Of a stretch of DNA of 64,000 bases, positions 1 through 8,762 are shown in pieces. Every line of letters starts with the position of its first letter. Position 1 is the first letter of the stretch. The notes under the pieces were generated by a model. That model searched no databases. It was given only the letters and a program-made list of their open reading frames with translations, and was not told the DNA's origin. Made by a program: the position numbers and the translations under genes. This DNA is from Methylobacterium isbiliense (GTDB lineage Bacteria; Pseudomonadota; Alphaproteobacteria; Rhizobiales; Beijerinckiaceae): contig NZ_BPQQ01000001.1 in assembly GCF_022179325.1 (NCBI RefSeq), forward strand, positions 1-64,000. The letters run 5' to 3'.

Positions 1-61
1 ATCAGGCAACGGCCGGATCCAACCCGGATCCCGGCACCCGCCGTGCCACGGCACGGCCCGG

Positions 62-138
<77 letters not shown>

Positions 139-160
139 GATCAGACCAACCCATCAGTCC

Positions 161-197
161 AGAAGACCCCCGGCGCACACGCGGCCGGGGGTTTTCT
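161..197 (+). terminator. Rho-independent terminator after tRNA-fMet
   Basis: A 14-bp stem (161-174 with 184-197, one G:T pair) closes a 9-nt loop. The core CCCCCGGC pairs with GCCGGGGG, and the descending arm runs into TTTTCT. The position just after the tRNA supports termination of the tRNA transcript. Confidence 0.85.
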
Positions 198-725
198 GCG
201 TTCAGGATACGCAGCGGAGAGGGGAGGGCGGGCGCCCGGACGGCGGACGCCGCCTCAGGCCGAGCGATCGACGAAGAGGACTGCGCAGGCTGACGGCCTG
301 GACTCCGCATACGGCCGATCCGCACCGCGCAGCCACGATGCTTGGCTTCGGAGAGGCCTGCAGCCAGGTGCGCCTCGGCATCCGGTTTCCATCTGGCCGT
401 CCAGGATATTCCACGTCGCGTCAATGACACTCTGCGCCCTGTCCTCACCCATACCTGCGGCATATCGCCGGTTGAGAAGACCTGTCGAAGCATGCCGGTT
501 CGCGTGCGCAGCCTGCGTCATGGCATTCGCGATCCTGAGTTGGAACCAAGCCGGGAGCGTGTTGCTCTTGCTGGTCCTGCGCTCGATTGTTGCAGGAAGA
601 ACTCATGCACCTCTTCGGTGTATAAGCCTCATTCACGGTTGAATCGCTCTCCACTGGTGCGGCGCGGTGGTATGCTGTAGGGACGTTACGCACGCATTGC
701 CGACTGGATCGTCGAGACTGGAACT
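198..725. other. Intergenic region, no gene seen
   Basis: About 530 bases between the tRNA terminator and the methyltransferase gene. The reading frames here have no convincing start signals or family features and overlap one another in several frames. The region presumably holds the promoter of the downstream glycan cassette, but I could not pick a good -35/-10 pair. Confidence 0.5.
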
Positions 726-1562
726 ATGGGAAGAATCGACGGATCCGAACCGACGACCATGGCCGCGTTCTTCGATGAGTATGTCCGGCACGTCTTCCCC
801 GAGAGACGGGCGCAGGCTCGGGCCGAGTGGCCGTGGCCGGGCGACGAATGGGCCGACGAGCGACTGCGCGAGGCAACGTGGCTTCGCATTGCCGGGACGG
901 GCGAGCCTTCCCGCTGGACCGAGATCGTCGAGTTCGGCCCGGGGGCCGGGAAATACACCGCGATGGCCCTCGCCCGGACGCCGGCGCAGGTCACCGCTTA
1001 CGAGATCAGTTCCGCCTTCATCGAGATCCTGGAGCAGCGCTTCGCCGCCGAGGTCAGTCAGGGAAGGCTCGGAATCCGCAAGATCGACTGGGCCGACAAC
1101 GAAGGATTGTTGCGCGATTACGATTGCAGGATCGGATCGGCAGATGTCTGCTTTGCCATCGACGTTCTGATGATGATGGATTTTCAGTCGGCGCTGGTCT
1201 ACCTGATCTCGGCCGCCGCGATGCTGCGCCGAGGCGGCCGGTTTGTCGCGACCTTCGCGGATGGCGGCACGGTGAGCGGTCTCGACCGCATGCTGCGGGA
1301 CGTCGGGCGGCATTCCGCCTTCGACGCCGCGCCCTGCACCCGGTTCCACTGGATCGACGCACCCATCCTGAGCGCAATCCTGCCCCGGCTCGGTTTCGGC
1401 AACCTCGTGATCGAGCACGGGCCGGAGGGCGGCCTCGACATCGCCCGCCTGTACCTCCAGGCCGAGCTGGTGGACCCCGAGGCCGCCGCCCGCGCCCGCC
1501 GATGCCTGTTGCCCGTCGGCGATTCCACCAACCGCCGCGCTTCCGACGCGGTCGGGCGGTGA
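726..1562 (+). CDS. Class I SAM-dependent methyltransferase
   Basis: This 278-residue protein carries a Rossmann methyltransferase motif I, VEFGPGAGKYTA, near residue 70, where S-adenosylmethionine binds. The acidic residue ending the next strand is in VTAYEIS, and a later segment FAIDVLMMMD fits motif IV. No membrane segment or signal peptide is visible. The substrate cannot be read from sequence. The next genes are a nucleotide-sugar aminotransferase 23 nt downstream and a glycosyltransferase, so methylation of a sugar or glycan is a reasonable inference. The fold assignment is firm and the role is not. Confidence 0.75.
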   Translation: MGRIDGSEPTTMAAFFDEYVRHVFPERRAQARAEWPWPGDEWADERLREATWLRIAGTGEPSRWTEIVEFGPGAGKYTAMALARTPAQVTAYEISSAFIEILEQRFAAEVSQGRLGIRKIDWADNEGLLRDYDCRIGSADVCFAIDVLMMMDFQSALVYLISAAAMLRRGGRFVATFADGGTVSGLDRMLRDVGRHSAFDAAPCTRFHWIDAPILSAILPRLGFGNLVIEHGPEGGLDIARLYLQAELVDPEAAARARRCLLPVGDSTNRRASDAVGR

Positions 1563-1585
1563 GCACATCCCGGCGGGTCTTCACC

Positions 1586-2776
1586 ATGCAGCCCCACGAC
1601 AGAGTGCCATTTCACCGGCCTACGCTCGCGGCAGCGGCCTTCGAGGCCGTCAGGGAGGTTCTGTCGCTCGGTGCTTTGACCGGGGGAGGGGCGCGGACGG
1701 CGGCATGCCACGCTCTCCTCCGCGGCAGGCTCCCGGACACCGTCCCCTTCCTGACGACCTCCTGCACCGACGCCCTGGAGATGGCCGTCCTCCTCCTGGA
1801 GATCCGGCCGGGGGACGAGGTGGTGATGCCGTCGTGGACCTTCTCGTCCTGCGCCAATGCGGTTCTGCTCCGCGGCGGCGTGCCGGTCTTCGTCGATGTC
1901 GAACCCGGCACCCTGAACATCGATCCGGCCCGGATCCCGGAGGCCCTCACGCCCCGCACCCGCGCGGTGCTGTGCGTGCACTACGCGGGCATCGCCTGCC
2001 GGATGGACGACCTCCGGGACCTCTGCACGGCCCGCGGCCTCGCCCTGATCGAGGATGCCGCGCAAGCCTTCGGATCGACGTGGCGCGGCAGGCCGCTCGG
2101 CGGCTGGGGCGATCTCGGCGCCTTCAGCTTTCATGGCACCAAGAACGTCGGCTGCGGCGAGGGCGGGGCGCTGCTCGTCAACCGCCCCGATCTGGTGACG
2201 AGGGCCGAGATCCTGTGGGAGAAGGGGACCAACCGGCTCGATTACGCCCGGAATGGCCGCCCCCACTACGATTGGGTCGATATCGGCTCCTCGTTCCTGC
2301 CGTCGGAGGTGACGGCCGCCATTCTCGAGAAGCAGTTCGAGATCGCCGATGCGCTCACCGCGCGGCGCTGCGCCGCGTGGGAGACCTACGCCCGGCTCCT
2401 GGCGCCCGACGCGGAGGGGGCATCGGTGCGGATGCTCGACGTGCCGGCTCCGGCGCGCCACAACGGGCACATCTTCGCCGTCCGGGTCGGCGGGCGCGCG
2501 CGACGCGATCGCGTCATGGCGTTCCTCGCGGAGCGCGGCATCGAGACCCGCACGCATTACCGGCCGCTGCATGCCTCGCCGGCGGCCGCGCGGCATGGCC
2601 GCGCGGTCGGCTCTCTGACCGTGTCCGAGGAGGCGGGCGACGGGCTCATCCGGCTCCCGCTCGACAGTCACATCACCCCCGCCGAGCAGGAGCGCGTGGT
2701 CGCGACGCTGCTCGACGGCCTGCGTCAGGCCGACACCGCGCCGCTCCGGCAGGTGAGTCCCGCCGATGCGCCATGA
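1586..2776 (+). CDS. wecE: dTDP-4-amino-4,6-dideoxygalactose transaminase (WecE-like)
   Basis: A PLP-dependent aminotransferase of the DegT/DnrJ/EryC1 family, 396 residues. It follows E. coli WecE along its whole length: PFHRPTL at the start, TSCTDALEMAVLLL, GDEVVMPSWTFSSCANA, EDAAQAFGS, the cofactor-lysine region FSFHGTKN, and KGTNR followed by DIGSSFLPS. WecE moves an amino group from glutamate to dTDP-4-keto-6-deoxyglucose for glycan synthesis. The ATG at 1586 is chosen because the N-terminus then matches WecE; the frame stays open far upstream but overlaps the methyltransferase. The stop overlaps the next gene by 11 nt, suggesting translational coupling. Confidence 0.9.
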   Translation: MQPHDRVPFHRPTLAAAAFEAVREVLSLGALTGGGARTAACHALLRGRLPDTVPFLTTSCTDALEMAVLLLEIRPGDEVVMPSWTFSSCANAVLLRGGVPVFVDVEPGTLNIDPARIPEALTPRTRAVLCVHYAGIACRMDDLRDLCTARGLALIEDAAQAFGSTWRGRPLGGWGDLGAFSFHGTKNVGCGEGGALLVNRPDLVTRAEILWEKGTNRLDYARNGRPHYDWVDIGSSFLPSEVTAAILEKQFEIADALTARRCAAWETYARLLAPDAEGASVRMLDVPAPARHNGHIFAVRVGGRARRDRVMAFLAERGIETRTHYRPLHASPAAARHGRAVGSLTVSEEAGDGLIRLPLDSHITPAEQERVVATLLDGLRQADTAPLRQVSPADAP

Positions 2777-4106
2777 GCCGGGCGCGCTTCTGAGGTCCGA
2801 GGGCGAGATCGTCCGCGACGACGCGGTGTTCCGCGATTACGCCGAGATGCGCAGCCTGCCGATGCGCGCGCTGCGCCTGTGGCCGGCGCGGGAATGGTCC
2901 ATCGATACCCTCGTCAGCTTCGCGGTCGACGACGTGCTGCTGACGAACTGGTTCATTCCGGTCGACCTCGCCCGTCGGCGGATGTTCTTCAACCAGACCT
3001 ACGCGCAGGCGGCGCGGGATTTTCCGATGCGGTTCCGGTTCGGAGACGGCCGCTACGCCCTCGAGTCGCAGCCCGTGGCCTGCTCCGGGCGCTACGTCGT
3101 CGTCGGCGGGCCGGTGGACGGCGCGTGGTACCACTGGCTGTTCAACTGGTGCCCCCGCCTGCTGCTGCTGCGGGTGCTGCACCCTGAACTGTTCGATCGG
3201 CCCGACCTGCGCTTCGTCGTGCATCCCCTCGCGTTGCGCGAGCCGTTCCGGTCCGTCCTCGATACGTTCGGCATCGCCGCGGACCGCCTCTTCGCGGTCG
3301 ACCCGGCGAAGGATTACCGGCTCGAAACCGCTCATCTGGTCTCGTTCCTGGACGAGGAGAAGCTGTTTCCCGATCTCATCCGCTCTTTCCGCACCCATCT
3401 GGTGCGCGCCTGGGGCCTCGAGGAGGTTCCCCGCCACGGCGGCGTCTTTGCCAGCCGCCAAGCGCTGGCCGCGCCCAAGCGGCGCATCGCGAATTTTTCC
3501 GAGATCGAGCCGGTCCTGGCGCAGGCCTCGCTCACCGTGGCCTCTCTCGGCGACATGCCGGCGGTCGAGCAGGCGCGGTTGTTCCGCGGGGCCGAGCTGG
3601 TCGTTGGAGCGCACGGATCCGATCTCTCCAACCTGCTGTTCTGCCGGCCGGGCACGCCCGTCGTGGTGATCGAAAGCCAGTACAGCATCGACATGTCGCT
3701 CCATGTCGGGCTGAAGTACCTCTGCGAGGCTCTGGGCCTGACCTACGAGTTCCTGATCACCCCGGTGATCGGCCAGCCGGGGCCGGAGGCGCCGGCGAGC
3801 CGCTGGATCGACCGGGACTACCGGGTGGATCCCGGCTTCCTCGCGGACGCGCTGCGGCACGCGACGGCCCGCGACGGCCTCACCTATGCGGCCCTGTCCC
3901 GCGGCGAGGGTGAGGCCTTCGTCGAGACCTGCTACCGGCGGCTGCTCGGCAAGCAGGCGGATGCGGCCGGCATGGCGCACTACCTGCATCGCCTTTACGG
4001 CGAAGGCGCCTCCAAGCGGGACGTCATCGCCGAGCTGCTGCGCACGCCGGACGGCGTCGCGCGCGGCGCCGTGGTGCGCGGGCTCGAGGACGGCGCGGAG
4101 CCATGA
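2766..4106 (+). CDS. GT61-family glycosyltransferase with DUF4214 tail
   Basis: 446 residues. The central part (about 95-330) matches glycosyltransferase family 61 (DUF563): GGPVDGAWYHWLFNW, then FASRQALA...RRIANFSEIEPVLA, and the signature ELVVGAHGSDLSNLLFC. The last 65 residues (ETCYRRLLGKQADAAGMAHYL...) are a DUF4214 unit, a small helical module often found on secreted or glycan-related proteins. It overlaps the upstream aminotransferase by 11 nt. The sugar made upstream is probably its donor or is built into the same glycan; this is inference from context. Confidence 0.82.
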   Translation: MRHEPGALLRSEGEIVRDDAVFRDYAEMRSLPMRALRLWPAREWSIDTLVSFAVDDVLLTNWFIPVDLARRRMFFNQTYAQAARDFPMRFRFGDGRYALESQPVACSGRYVVVGGPVDGAWYHWLFNWCPRLLLLRVLHPELFDRPDLRFVVHPLALREPFRSVLDTFGIAADRLFAVDPAKDYRLETAHLVSFLDEEKLFPDLIRSFRTHLVRAWGLEEVPRHGGVFASRQALAAPKRRIANFSEIEPVLAQASLTVASLGDMPAVEQARLFRGAELVVGAHGSDLSNLLFCRPGTPVVVIESQYSIDMSLHVGLKYLCEALGLTYEFLITPVIGQPGPEAPASRWIDRDYRVDPGFLADALRHATARDGLTYAALSRGEGEAFVETCYRRLLGKQADAAGMAHYLHRLYGEGASKRDVIAELLRTPDGVARGAVVRGLEDGAEP

Positions 4107-4208
4107 TGAGGAGCCCCTTGCGCTCGCTATCCGGGACGCGCGAGGCTCGTGCGGCGCGCGGGCCGCTGCAGCGAGGGCTTGCCCGGCGCGACGGAGGAGA
4201 CGGTCTCG

Positions 4209-4499
4209 ATGGCAAAAGCCTACTGGGTCGCGACATACCGGACGATCAGCAACCCCGATGCGCTCGCCGCCTACGCCAAGCTCAGCGGCCCGGCCATCGC
4301 GGCTGCGGGCGGCCGCATCCTGGCGCGCGGGCTGCCGGCGCATGTCTACGAGGCCGGGCTTCCGCAGCGCACCGTGCTGATCGAATTCGACAGCGTGGAG
4401 CAGGCCCGGGCGGCGCATGACAGCCCGGCCTATCAGGACGCCCTGGCCGTGCTGGCCGGCGGAGCCGAGCGCGACATCCGCATCGTCGAATCGGTGTAG
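4209..4499 (+). CDS. DUF1330 family protein
   Basis: A 96-residue protein starting MAKAYWVATYRT and containing AYAKLSGPAIAAAGG and RTVLIEFDSVEQARAAHDSPAYQDAL, the standard layout of DUF1330, a dimeric alpha/beta ferredoxin-like fold of unknown function. The ATG at 4209 is preferred over an upstream in-frame start because the family begins here and a GGAGGAG ribosome-binding site lies just before it. It appears to be a stand-alone gene. Confidence 0.85.
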   Translation: MAKAYWVATYRTISNPDALAAYAKLSGPAIAAAGGRILARGLPAHVYEAGLPQRTVLIEFDSVEQARAAHDSPAYQDALAVLAGGAERDIRIVESV

Positions 4500-4738
4500 A
4501 ACGGGTGGTCCCGTGCGGACGGTCCGCCGCCCGCATGACGCCGCCGGACGGGGGCGTTGGCGCGACGGCCGGTTCCGCCCGCCGCACCGCCTGCGCGTTG
4601 CCCCGGACGGTGCGGGTCGGGCCGCGCAGCGAGGCGATGGATGTCCGTGGGAGGGCCGGCGTGCCCGGCCAGTCTCACACCGCGGACGATCTCCGGGAGC
4701 GAGCCGTCGCGGCCGCCCACACCACGAGGAGCGACCCC

Positions 4739-5221
4739 ATGCCGAAGGCCAGCACCTGTCTCTGGTTTGCCCGGGACGCCGAGGAGGCGGTGCACTTCTA
4801 CGTCTCGCTCGTGCCCAACTCCAGCCTCGGCCAGATCCTGCGCGCACCGGGGCCCTGGCCCGGCGGGGAGCCGGGAGACGTGATCCTGCTGACCTTCACG
4901 CTCGGTGGGCAGAGCTTCCAGGCTCTGAACGGCGGCGTGCCGGCCGATTACGGCATGGCGGCCTCGATCTCCGTCTCCTGCACGGATCAGGCCGAGGTCG
5001 ACCGCGTGTGGGACGCGCTGATCCGGGACGGAGGATCGGAGATCATGTGCGGCTGGCTGCGCGACCGCTGGGGCGTGCCGTGGCAGATCGTTCCGGAAGC
5101 CTTGCCGCGCCTGCTCGCGGATGCCGATTCAGCGGTCGCGGCGCGGGTGTTCGCCGCCATGCAGTCCATGATCAAGCTCGACGTCGCAGCCCTGCAGCGT
5201 GCGGCGGACGGGAGCTCCTGA
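4739..5221 (+). CDS. VOC-family (PhnB-like) protein
   Basis: 160 residues with the PhnB/3-demethylubiquinone-methyltransferase-like glyoxalase fold: STCLWFARDAEEAVHFYVSLVPNS, then FTLGGQSFQALNGG, and WLRDRWGVPWQIVPEALPRLL. Members bind small ligands or metals, but substrates are mostly unknown. The ATG at 4739 follows an AGGAGCG ribosome-binding site and matches the family N-terminus. Its 3' end overlaps the 3' end of the convergent gene on the other strand by 93 nt. Confidence 0.83.
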   Translation: MPKASTCLWFARDAEEAVHFYVSLVPNSSLGQILRAPGPWPGGEPGDVILLTFTLGGQSFQALNGGVPADYGMAASISVSCTDQAEVDRVWDALIRDGGSEIMCGWLRDRWGVPWQIVPEALPRLLADADSAVAARVFAAMQSMIKLDVAALQRAADGSS

Positions 5222-7858
5222 GACATCGGCATGGCCGAACCGCTGGCGCACATCGCGGGCCAGCACCTCGGCGCCGATCGCGATGCAGGAATTGTGATCG
5301 CCCGGCAGTTCCACGACGGTGAGATCGCGGCCAAGACGCCGCCACTTGCTTCCTCGGAACTCCGAGGAATAGAACACCAGGGGCAGATCCAGATGTCTTG
5401 GCCGATAATTTGCCATGATGGGAGTGTATAAATTGTACAAGGGCGATAGTTCTCTGCCTCTATAGCCCATCTTATTGCCGAGAAGGAATTTCGTCCTGGA
5501 CAGATTTTGCTTCCAGGACATCTTTCGCAGTCTTTCATACCGGCTCAACTGCTGATAGGTCCAGGCCAATCCGGCAGGCGGTCCCAGGCGTCTGACGAGC
5601 GAGAGCGCGAGCCACATCGACGGGCGCGCACCGATGGTCGGTGGATCGACCAAGCCCATGAACTCGACGCTCTTGCCGGCGCGCGTGAGACGATGAGCCA
5701 CTTCGAACGCGACGAGTGCTCCCTTGCAGAAGCCCATGATCCGGTAGGGTCCTTCGGGGTCCCGGTCGAGGACCACCTGCAATCGGTCCATCGCCATCTG
5801 CTCGATCGAGGCAGGAACGGGCTCGCCGCGCGATCCATGAGGTTCGATCAGGACGATGGGTTGATCCGGTGGGAGAAGGCGTACGAATTTGCTGAGCAAC
5901 GGGCTGCTGACATCGAGATCATCGGCCAGGAAGAAGAACAGGGGACGCTGGCTGCCGTCGCGGTGGAGATCGGCGCAGACGCCGAGCGGGACGCCCGCCT
6001 GCGTGGCGATGCGCTGGGCGAGACAGCGGATCGTTCCGGCCTGAAGCAGGAGACCGGCCGGGAGCGCAAGCCCGACAAGCCGCTCAACCTCGAGCAGCAT
6101 CTCGGTGACCAACAAAGAGTCGCCGCCGCTCTCGAAGAAGTCATCATCGATCGTCACATTCTCGGATTTGAGCAGCCTTCGCCATATCGCAAGAAGCTCA
6201 AGGTGGAGCGTGTGGATTGCCTCATCCGAAGGAGATGTGCGCAAGCAATCGATTCTGTTCGCCCTCGCGACGAAGCTGCTGGTCAGCTGCCGGCGCTGGA
6301 CCTTGCCCGTGAGGCCTGTCGGCAGGTGGTCCTGAACGAGGATGTGGCGCGGAATCTTGAACGGCGTCAGACAATCGCGGAGGAACCGGCGGAGGTCTGC
6401 GGGCGTCACGGAGGCTCCGGACCGAAGAACGACGGCTGCCGCGACATCCTCGCCGTAGCGGGGATGGGGCACCGCGAAGGCCGCAGCCTGGGCCACGGCC
6501 GGGTGGCGGAGGAGCGCGGCATCGACCTCGACGGGGGAGACCTTCTCGCCACCGCGATTGATCGCGTCCGTGAGGCGTCCGTGCAGGGTCAGGAAGCCGT
6601 CCCTGTCGAGGCTTCCGAGGTCGCCGGTTCGCAGCCAGCCGTCGACCCACACGCGTTGGTTGAGTTCAGGATTGCCGAGATAGCCGGCCATCACCGTGGG
6701 TCCACGCACCTGGATCTCACCCTGTCGGCCATGCGGCAGCGGGCAGCCCGCGTCATCGACGACCCGCACGGTTCCCGGCCAGGGTCTGCCGCACGTCCCG
6801 GGCTTGTTCGGCCCGGGTCGGGGGAGGTTGGCGGCGATCTGGGCCGCTTCGCTGGAGCCGTAATGCTCCAGAACCGGCACCCTCAGGATCGCCTGCAACT
6901 CCTCGCGCAATGCCGGGGGGAGCGGCGCGCCTCCCGAGATGATGAACCGCAGGGCATGCCGTGCCGCGACATCCGCGGTCGGTCTGGCCTTGTCCAGGAC
7001 GGCATGGTGGAGCGTCGGTCCTGCGGAATACCACGTTGGGCGGAGGGCCTCGAACCACTCACTCAGATCGATGGCGGCGGCGTTGGTCGGAATGGCGATG
7101 CTGCCGCCGGTGAGCAGGGGCGTGAACACCGTCACCTTCAGGCCGTGAGAGTAGTAGGGCGGGGATGCGCTCAGGCATCGGTCCCCGGGCCCAAGGCCGA
7201 ACCACGCCTGAAGCCGTGCCGCCGCCGCCAGCATGTTGGCGTGACTGAAGGGAATCAGTTTGGGCTGCGCCGTTGTGCCCGAGGTGGGCAGGATGAAGGC
7301 CGGCGCGGACGGGTCCGGCTCGGCCTCGATGGCGGGCGGGCCGGAGGCGGGCGCGGCGATGTCGAGCCCGAGACGCCCCTGTCCGATCGGCTCGGCGTCG
7401 ATGACGGCGATTGTCCGCCGCGCGGCGATCCGGCGGGCGGCCGCCATGCCGCCGCGCGGCAGGAGAAGAGCGCTCAAGCGCAGCAGGCCGAGGCGCTGAT
7501 CGATCTCCGCCGGGGTCAGTCGCGGATCCAGCGGAACGGCGACGCAGCTGCAGGCGACCGCCACCAGGGCGAGAACCGCTTCCGGACCGGTCGGCATCAA
7601 CACCCCGACCCGGGCGCTGCGATCGAAGCCCGCTTGACGCAAGTGCCGGCGAAGCCTGGTCAGTTGGCATTGCAGGTCGTGGTAGGTCAGAGTCGCAAAG
7701 ACGGGAGTGACGATGGCGGGCTGATGCGGGAACCGGGCCGCATGCCGACCGATCGCTTGACCGAGCGTGAGGTGGGCCGCCGGCTCCAGTCTGTCGCCAG
7801 GAAACAAGGCGCCGGCGGCGCGACCCATGTCGGCTGATCTCTCAGTCTCCCGGAGCAT
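5129..7858 (-). CDS. Adenylation-carrier-thioesterase protein (one-module NRPS-like)
   Basis: 909 residues with three domains. An adenylation domain (about 25-530) shows LPTSGTTAQPKLIPF, HYGSSEAAQ, LRTGDLGSLDRDGFLTLHGR and the catalytic-lysine motif GLTGKVQRRQL. A carrier domain has FFESGGDSLL with the phosphopantetheine serine at residue 581. A thioesterase domain (about 640-890) has a likely catalytic histidine in LPGDHNS. There is no condensation domain, so it could load one acid and release it by hydrolysis, cyclisation or transfer. The usual thioesterase motif GxSxG reads GFCKG here, with Cys711 as the apparent nucleophile (codon TGC at 5726-5728). The start is uncertain: ATG 7858 or ATG 7828. 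The last 31 codons overlap the convergent VOC gene. Confidence 0.85.
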   Translation of the reverse strand: MLRETERSADMGRAAGALFPGDRLEPAAHLTLGQAIGRHAARFPHQPAIVTPVFATLTYHDLQCQLTRLRRHLRQAGFDRSARVGVLMPTGPEAVLALVAVACSCVAVPLDPRLTPAEIDQRLGLLRLSALLLPRGGMAAARRIAARRTIAVIDAEPIGQGRLGLDIAAPASGPPAIEAEPDPSAPAFILPTSGTTAQPKLIPFSHANMLAAAARLQAWFGLGPGDRCLSASPPYYSHGLKVTVFTPLLTGGSIAIPTNAAAIDLSEWFEALRPTWYSAGPTLHHAVLDKARPTADVAARHALRFIISGGAPLPPALREELQAILRVPVLEHYGSSEAAQIAANLPRPGPNKPGTCGRPWPGTVRVVDDAGCPLPHGRQGEIQVRGPTVMAGYLGNPELNQRVWVDGWLRTGDLGSLDRDGFLTLHGRLTDAINRGGEKVSPVEVDAALLRHPAVAQAAAFAVPHPRYGEDVAAAVVLRSGASVTPADLRRFLRDCLTPFKIPRHILVQDHLPTGLTGKVQRRQLTSSFVARANRIDCLRTSPSDEAIHTLHLELLAIWRRLLKSENVTIDDDFFESGGDSLLVTEMLLEVERLVGLALPAGLLLQAGTIRCLAQRIATQAGVPLGVCADLHRDGSQRPLFFFLADDLDVSSPLLSKFVRLLPPDQPIVLIEPHGSRGEPVPASIEQMAMDRLQVVLDRDPEGPYRIMGFCKGALVAFEVAHRLTRAGKSVEFMGLVDPPTIGARPSMWLALSLVRRLGPPAGLAWTYQQLSRYERLRKMSWKQNLSRTKFLLGNKMGYRGRELSPLYNLYTPIMANYRPRHLDLPLVFYSSEFRGSKWRRLGRDLTVVELPGDHNSCIAIGAEVLARDVRQRFGHADVSGAPVRRTLQGCDVELDHGLHGGEHPRRDR

Positions 7859-8552
7859 TGACCCATCCCCGATGCGCTACTCCCGAGGCACTCGCCCAAG
7901 GCACGGCCATAACAAGACCGTGATAGCTGTGCAGTAAGACTGAACCAGTTCTCTTCACTCGGACAGAGAGGCAAAAGGGCTAGGACGGATTGAAAAGGGA
8001 TAGAGCCGCCTTTCACTTGGCGACCTGATCGAGCTCGGTGAGCATCCTCAGGTGGTCGACTGTCTGGTAATCAAAGTTGAATATCATAATGGAGATGCCG
8101 CGGTGGAATTCGCATTCGAATCTTGAGCGTGACCGTATGTCGGCAGATTATGGCCTCTTCACGGATGGTCGTTGCCGTTGGTGCGGGCTACGCAGGTTCT
8201 CGGTCAGCTGCATGTGCGACGGAGCTTGCACGAACCCGTGCAGGATGGTCTCCACCGCGCTGCCACGGCCACCCACGCCGATGCCGCGCCGCAATCCGCG
8301 CGGAGGGGAGCCGGTCGGCCTCGCATGGCCGGGCCAACGCTCAGGCGGATCAGTGGGTGCTCCAGGCTCGCCCGCGGCTCTGAGGTCGCCTCATCCTCCA
8401 CGCCTGCGGTGGCCGTGATCCTCGTCAGGCATCGCACCAGGGCCTCCTGACACGGAGCCAAGGCCGGGTCTGCCAAACCTGGAGGCGTCGCACGGTGCGC
8501 GGCCGGTCGGCACCGCTACGGATGACGGGACTGATTTCGCAGAGGGAAGTGG
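7859..8552. other. Intergenic region left of the integrative element
   Basis: About 690 bases with no gene I can support; open frames are short and overlap each other. It must hold the promoter of the minus-strand adenylation protein. Composition is less GC-rich between about 7900 and 8150 than in the flanking genes. The region ends at the partial tRNA-Arg repeat. Confidence 0.5.
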
Positions 8553-8604
8553 TGGCGCGCCCGAAAGGATTCGAACCTCTGACCCCCAGATTCGTAGTCT
8601 GGTG
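8553..8604 (-). repeat. Attachment-site repeat, left copy (partial tRNA-Arg)
   Basis: This 52-bp segment is identical to 20064-20115 and corresponds to the anticodon loop, variable loop, T arm, acceptor 3' strand and CCA of tRNA-Arg(ACG). Past 8604 the sequence no longer matches the tRNA, so this copy cannot fold as a full tRNA. It marks the left junction of the element. Confidence 0.92.
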
Positions 8605-8729
8605 TCAGCGCATATCAGAGCATAACAGTCCGGCACGGTGAGCGCGGATTTCCTGTAGGTTTCTCAAGGGGTTTCGTCTAGCGTGAGGGAGTGTGAGTCA
8701 CACTCCGTGTCCCTCCCTCCCACGGTTTT

Positions 8730-8751
8730 GCCGTACCCCGCGCCGTACCCC
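8730..8751 (+). repeat. Paired GCCGTACCCC repeats, left end
   Basis: Two GCCGTACCCC units start 12 bp apart (8730-8739, 8742-8751), just upstream of the integrase start. The same spaced pair, with 19 of 22 bases identical, lies at the right end of the element at 19985-20006. The position at both ends suggests arm-type sites for the integrase or an excision factor, or an integrase operator; this is inference. Confidence 0.55.
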
Positions 8752-8762
8752 GAGAAGCTCAG

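Noticed and set aside
342-680. Open frames upstream of the methyltransferase gene
   Set aside because: Several frames overlap in this stretch, none has a convincing ribosome-binding site or family pattern, and one contains a long basic stretch typical of out-of-frame GC-rich DNA.
8553-8630. Second tRNA-Arg gene at the left end
   Set aside because: Only the 3' part matches; the D arm and 5' acceptor strand are absent, so it is an attachment-site remnant.
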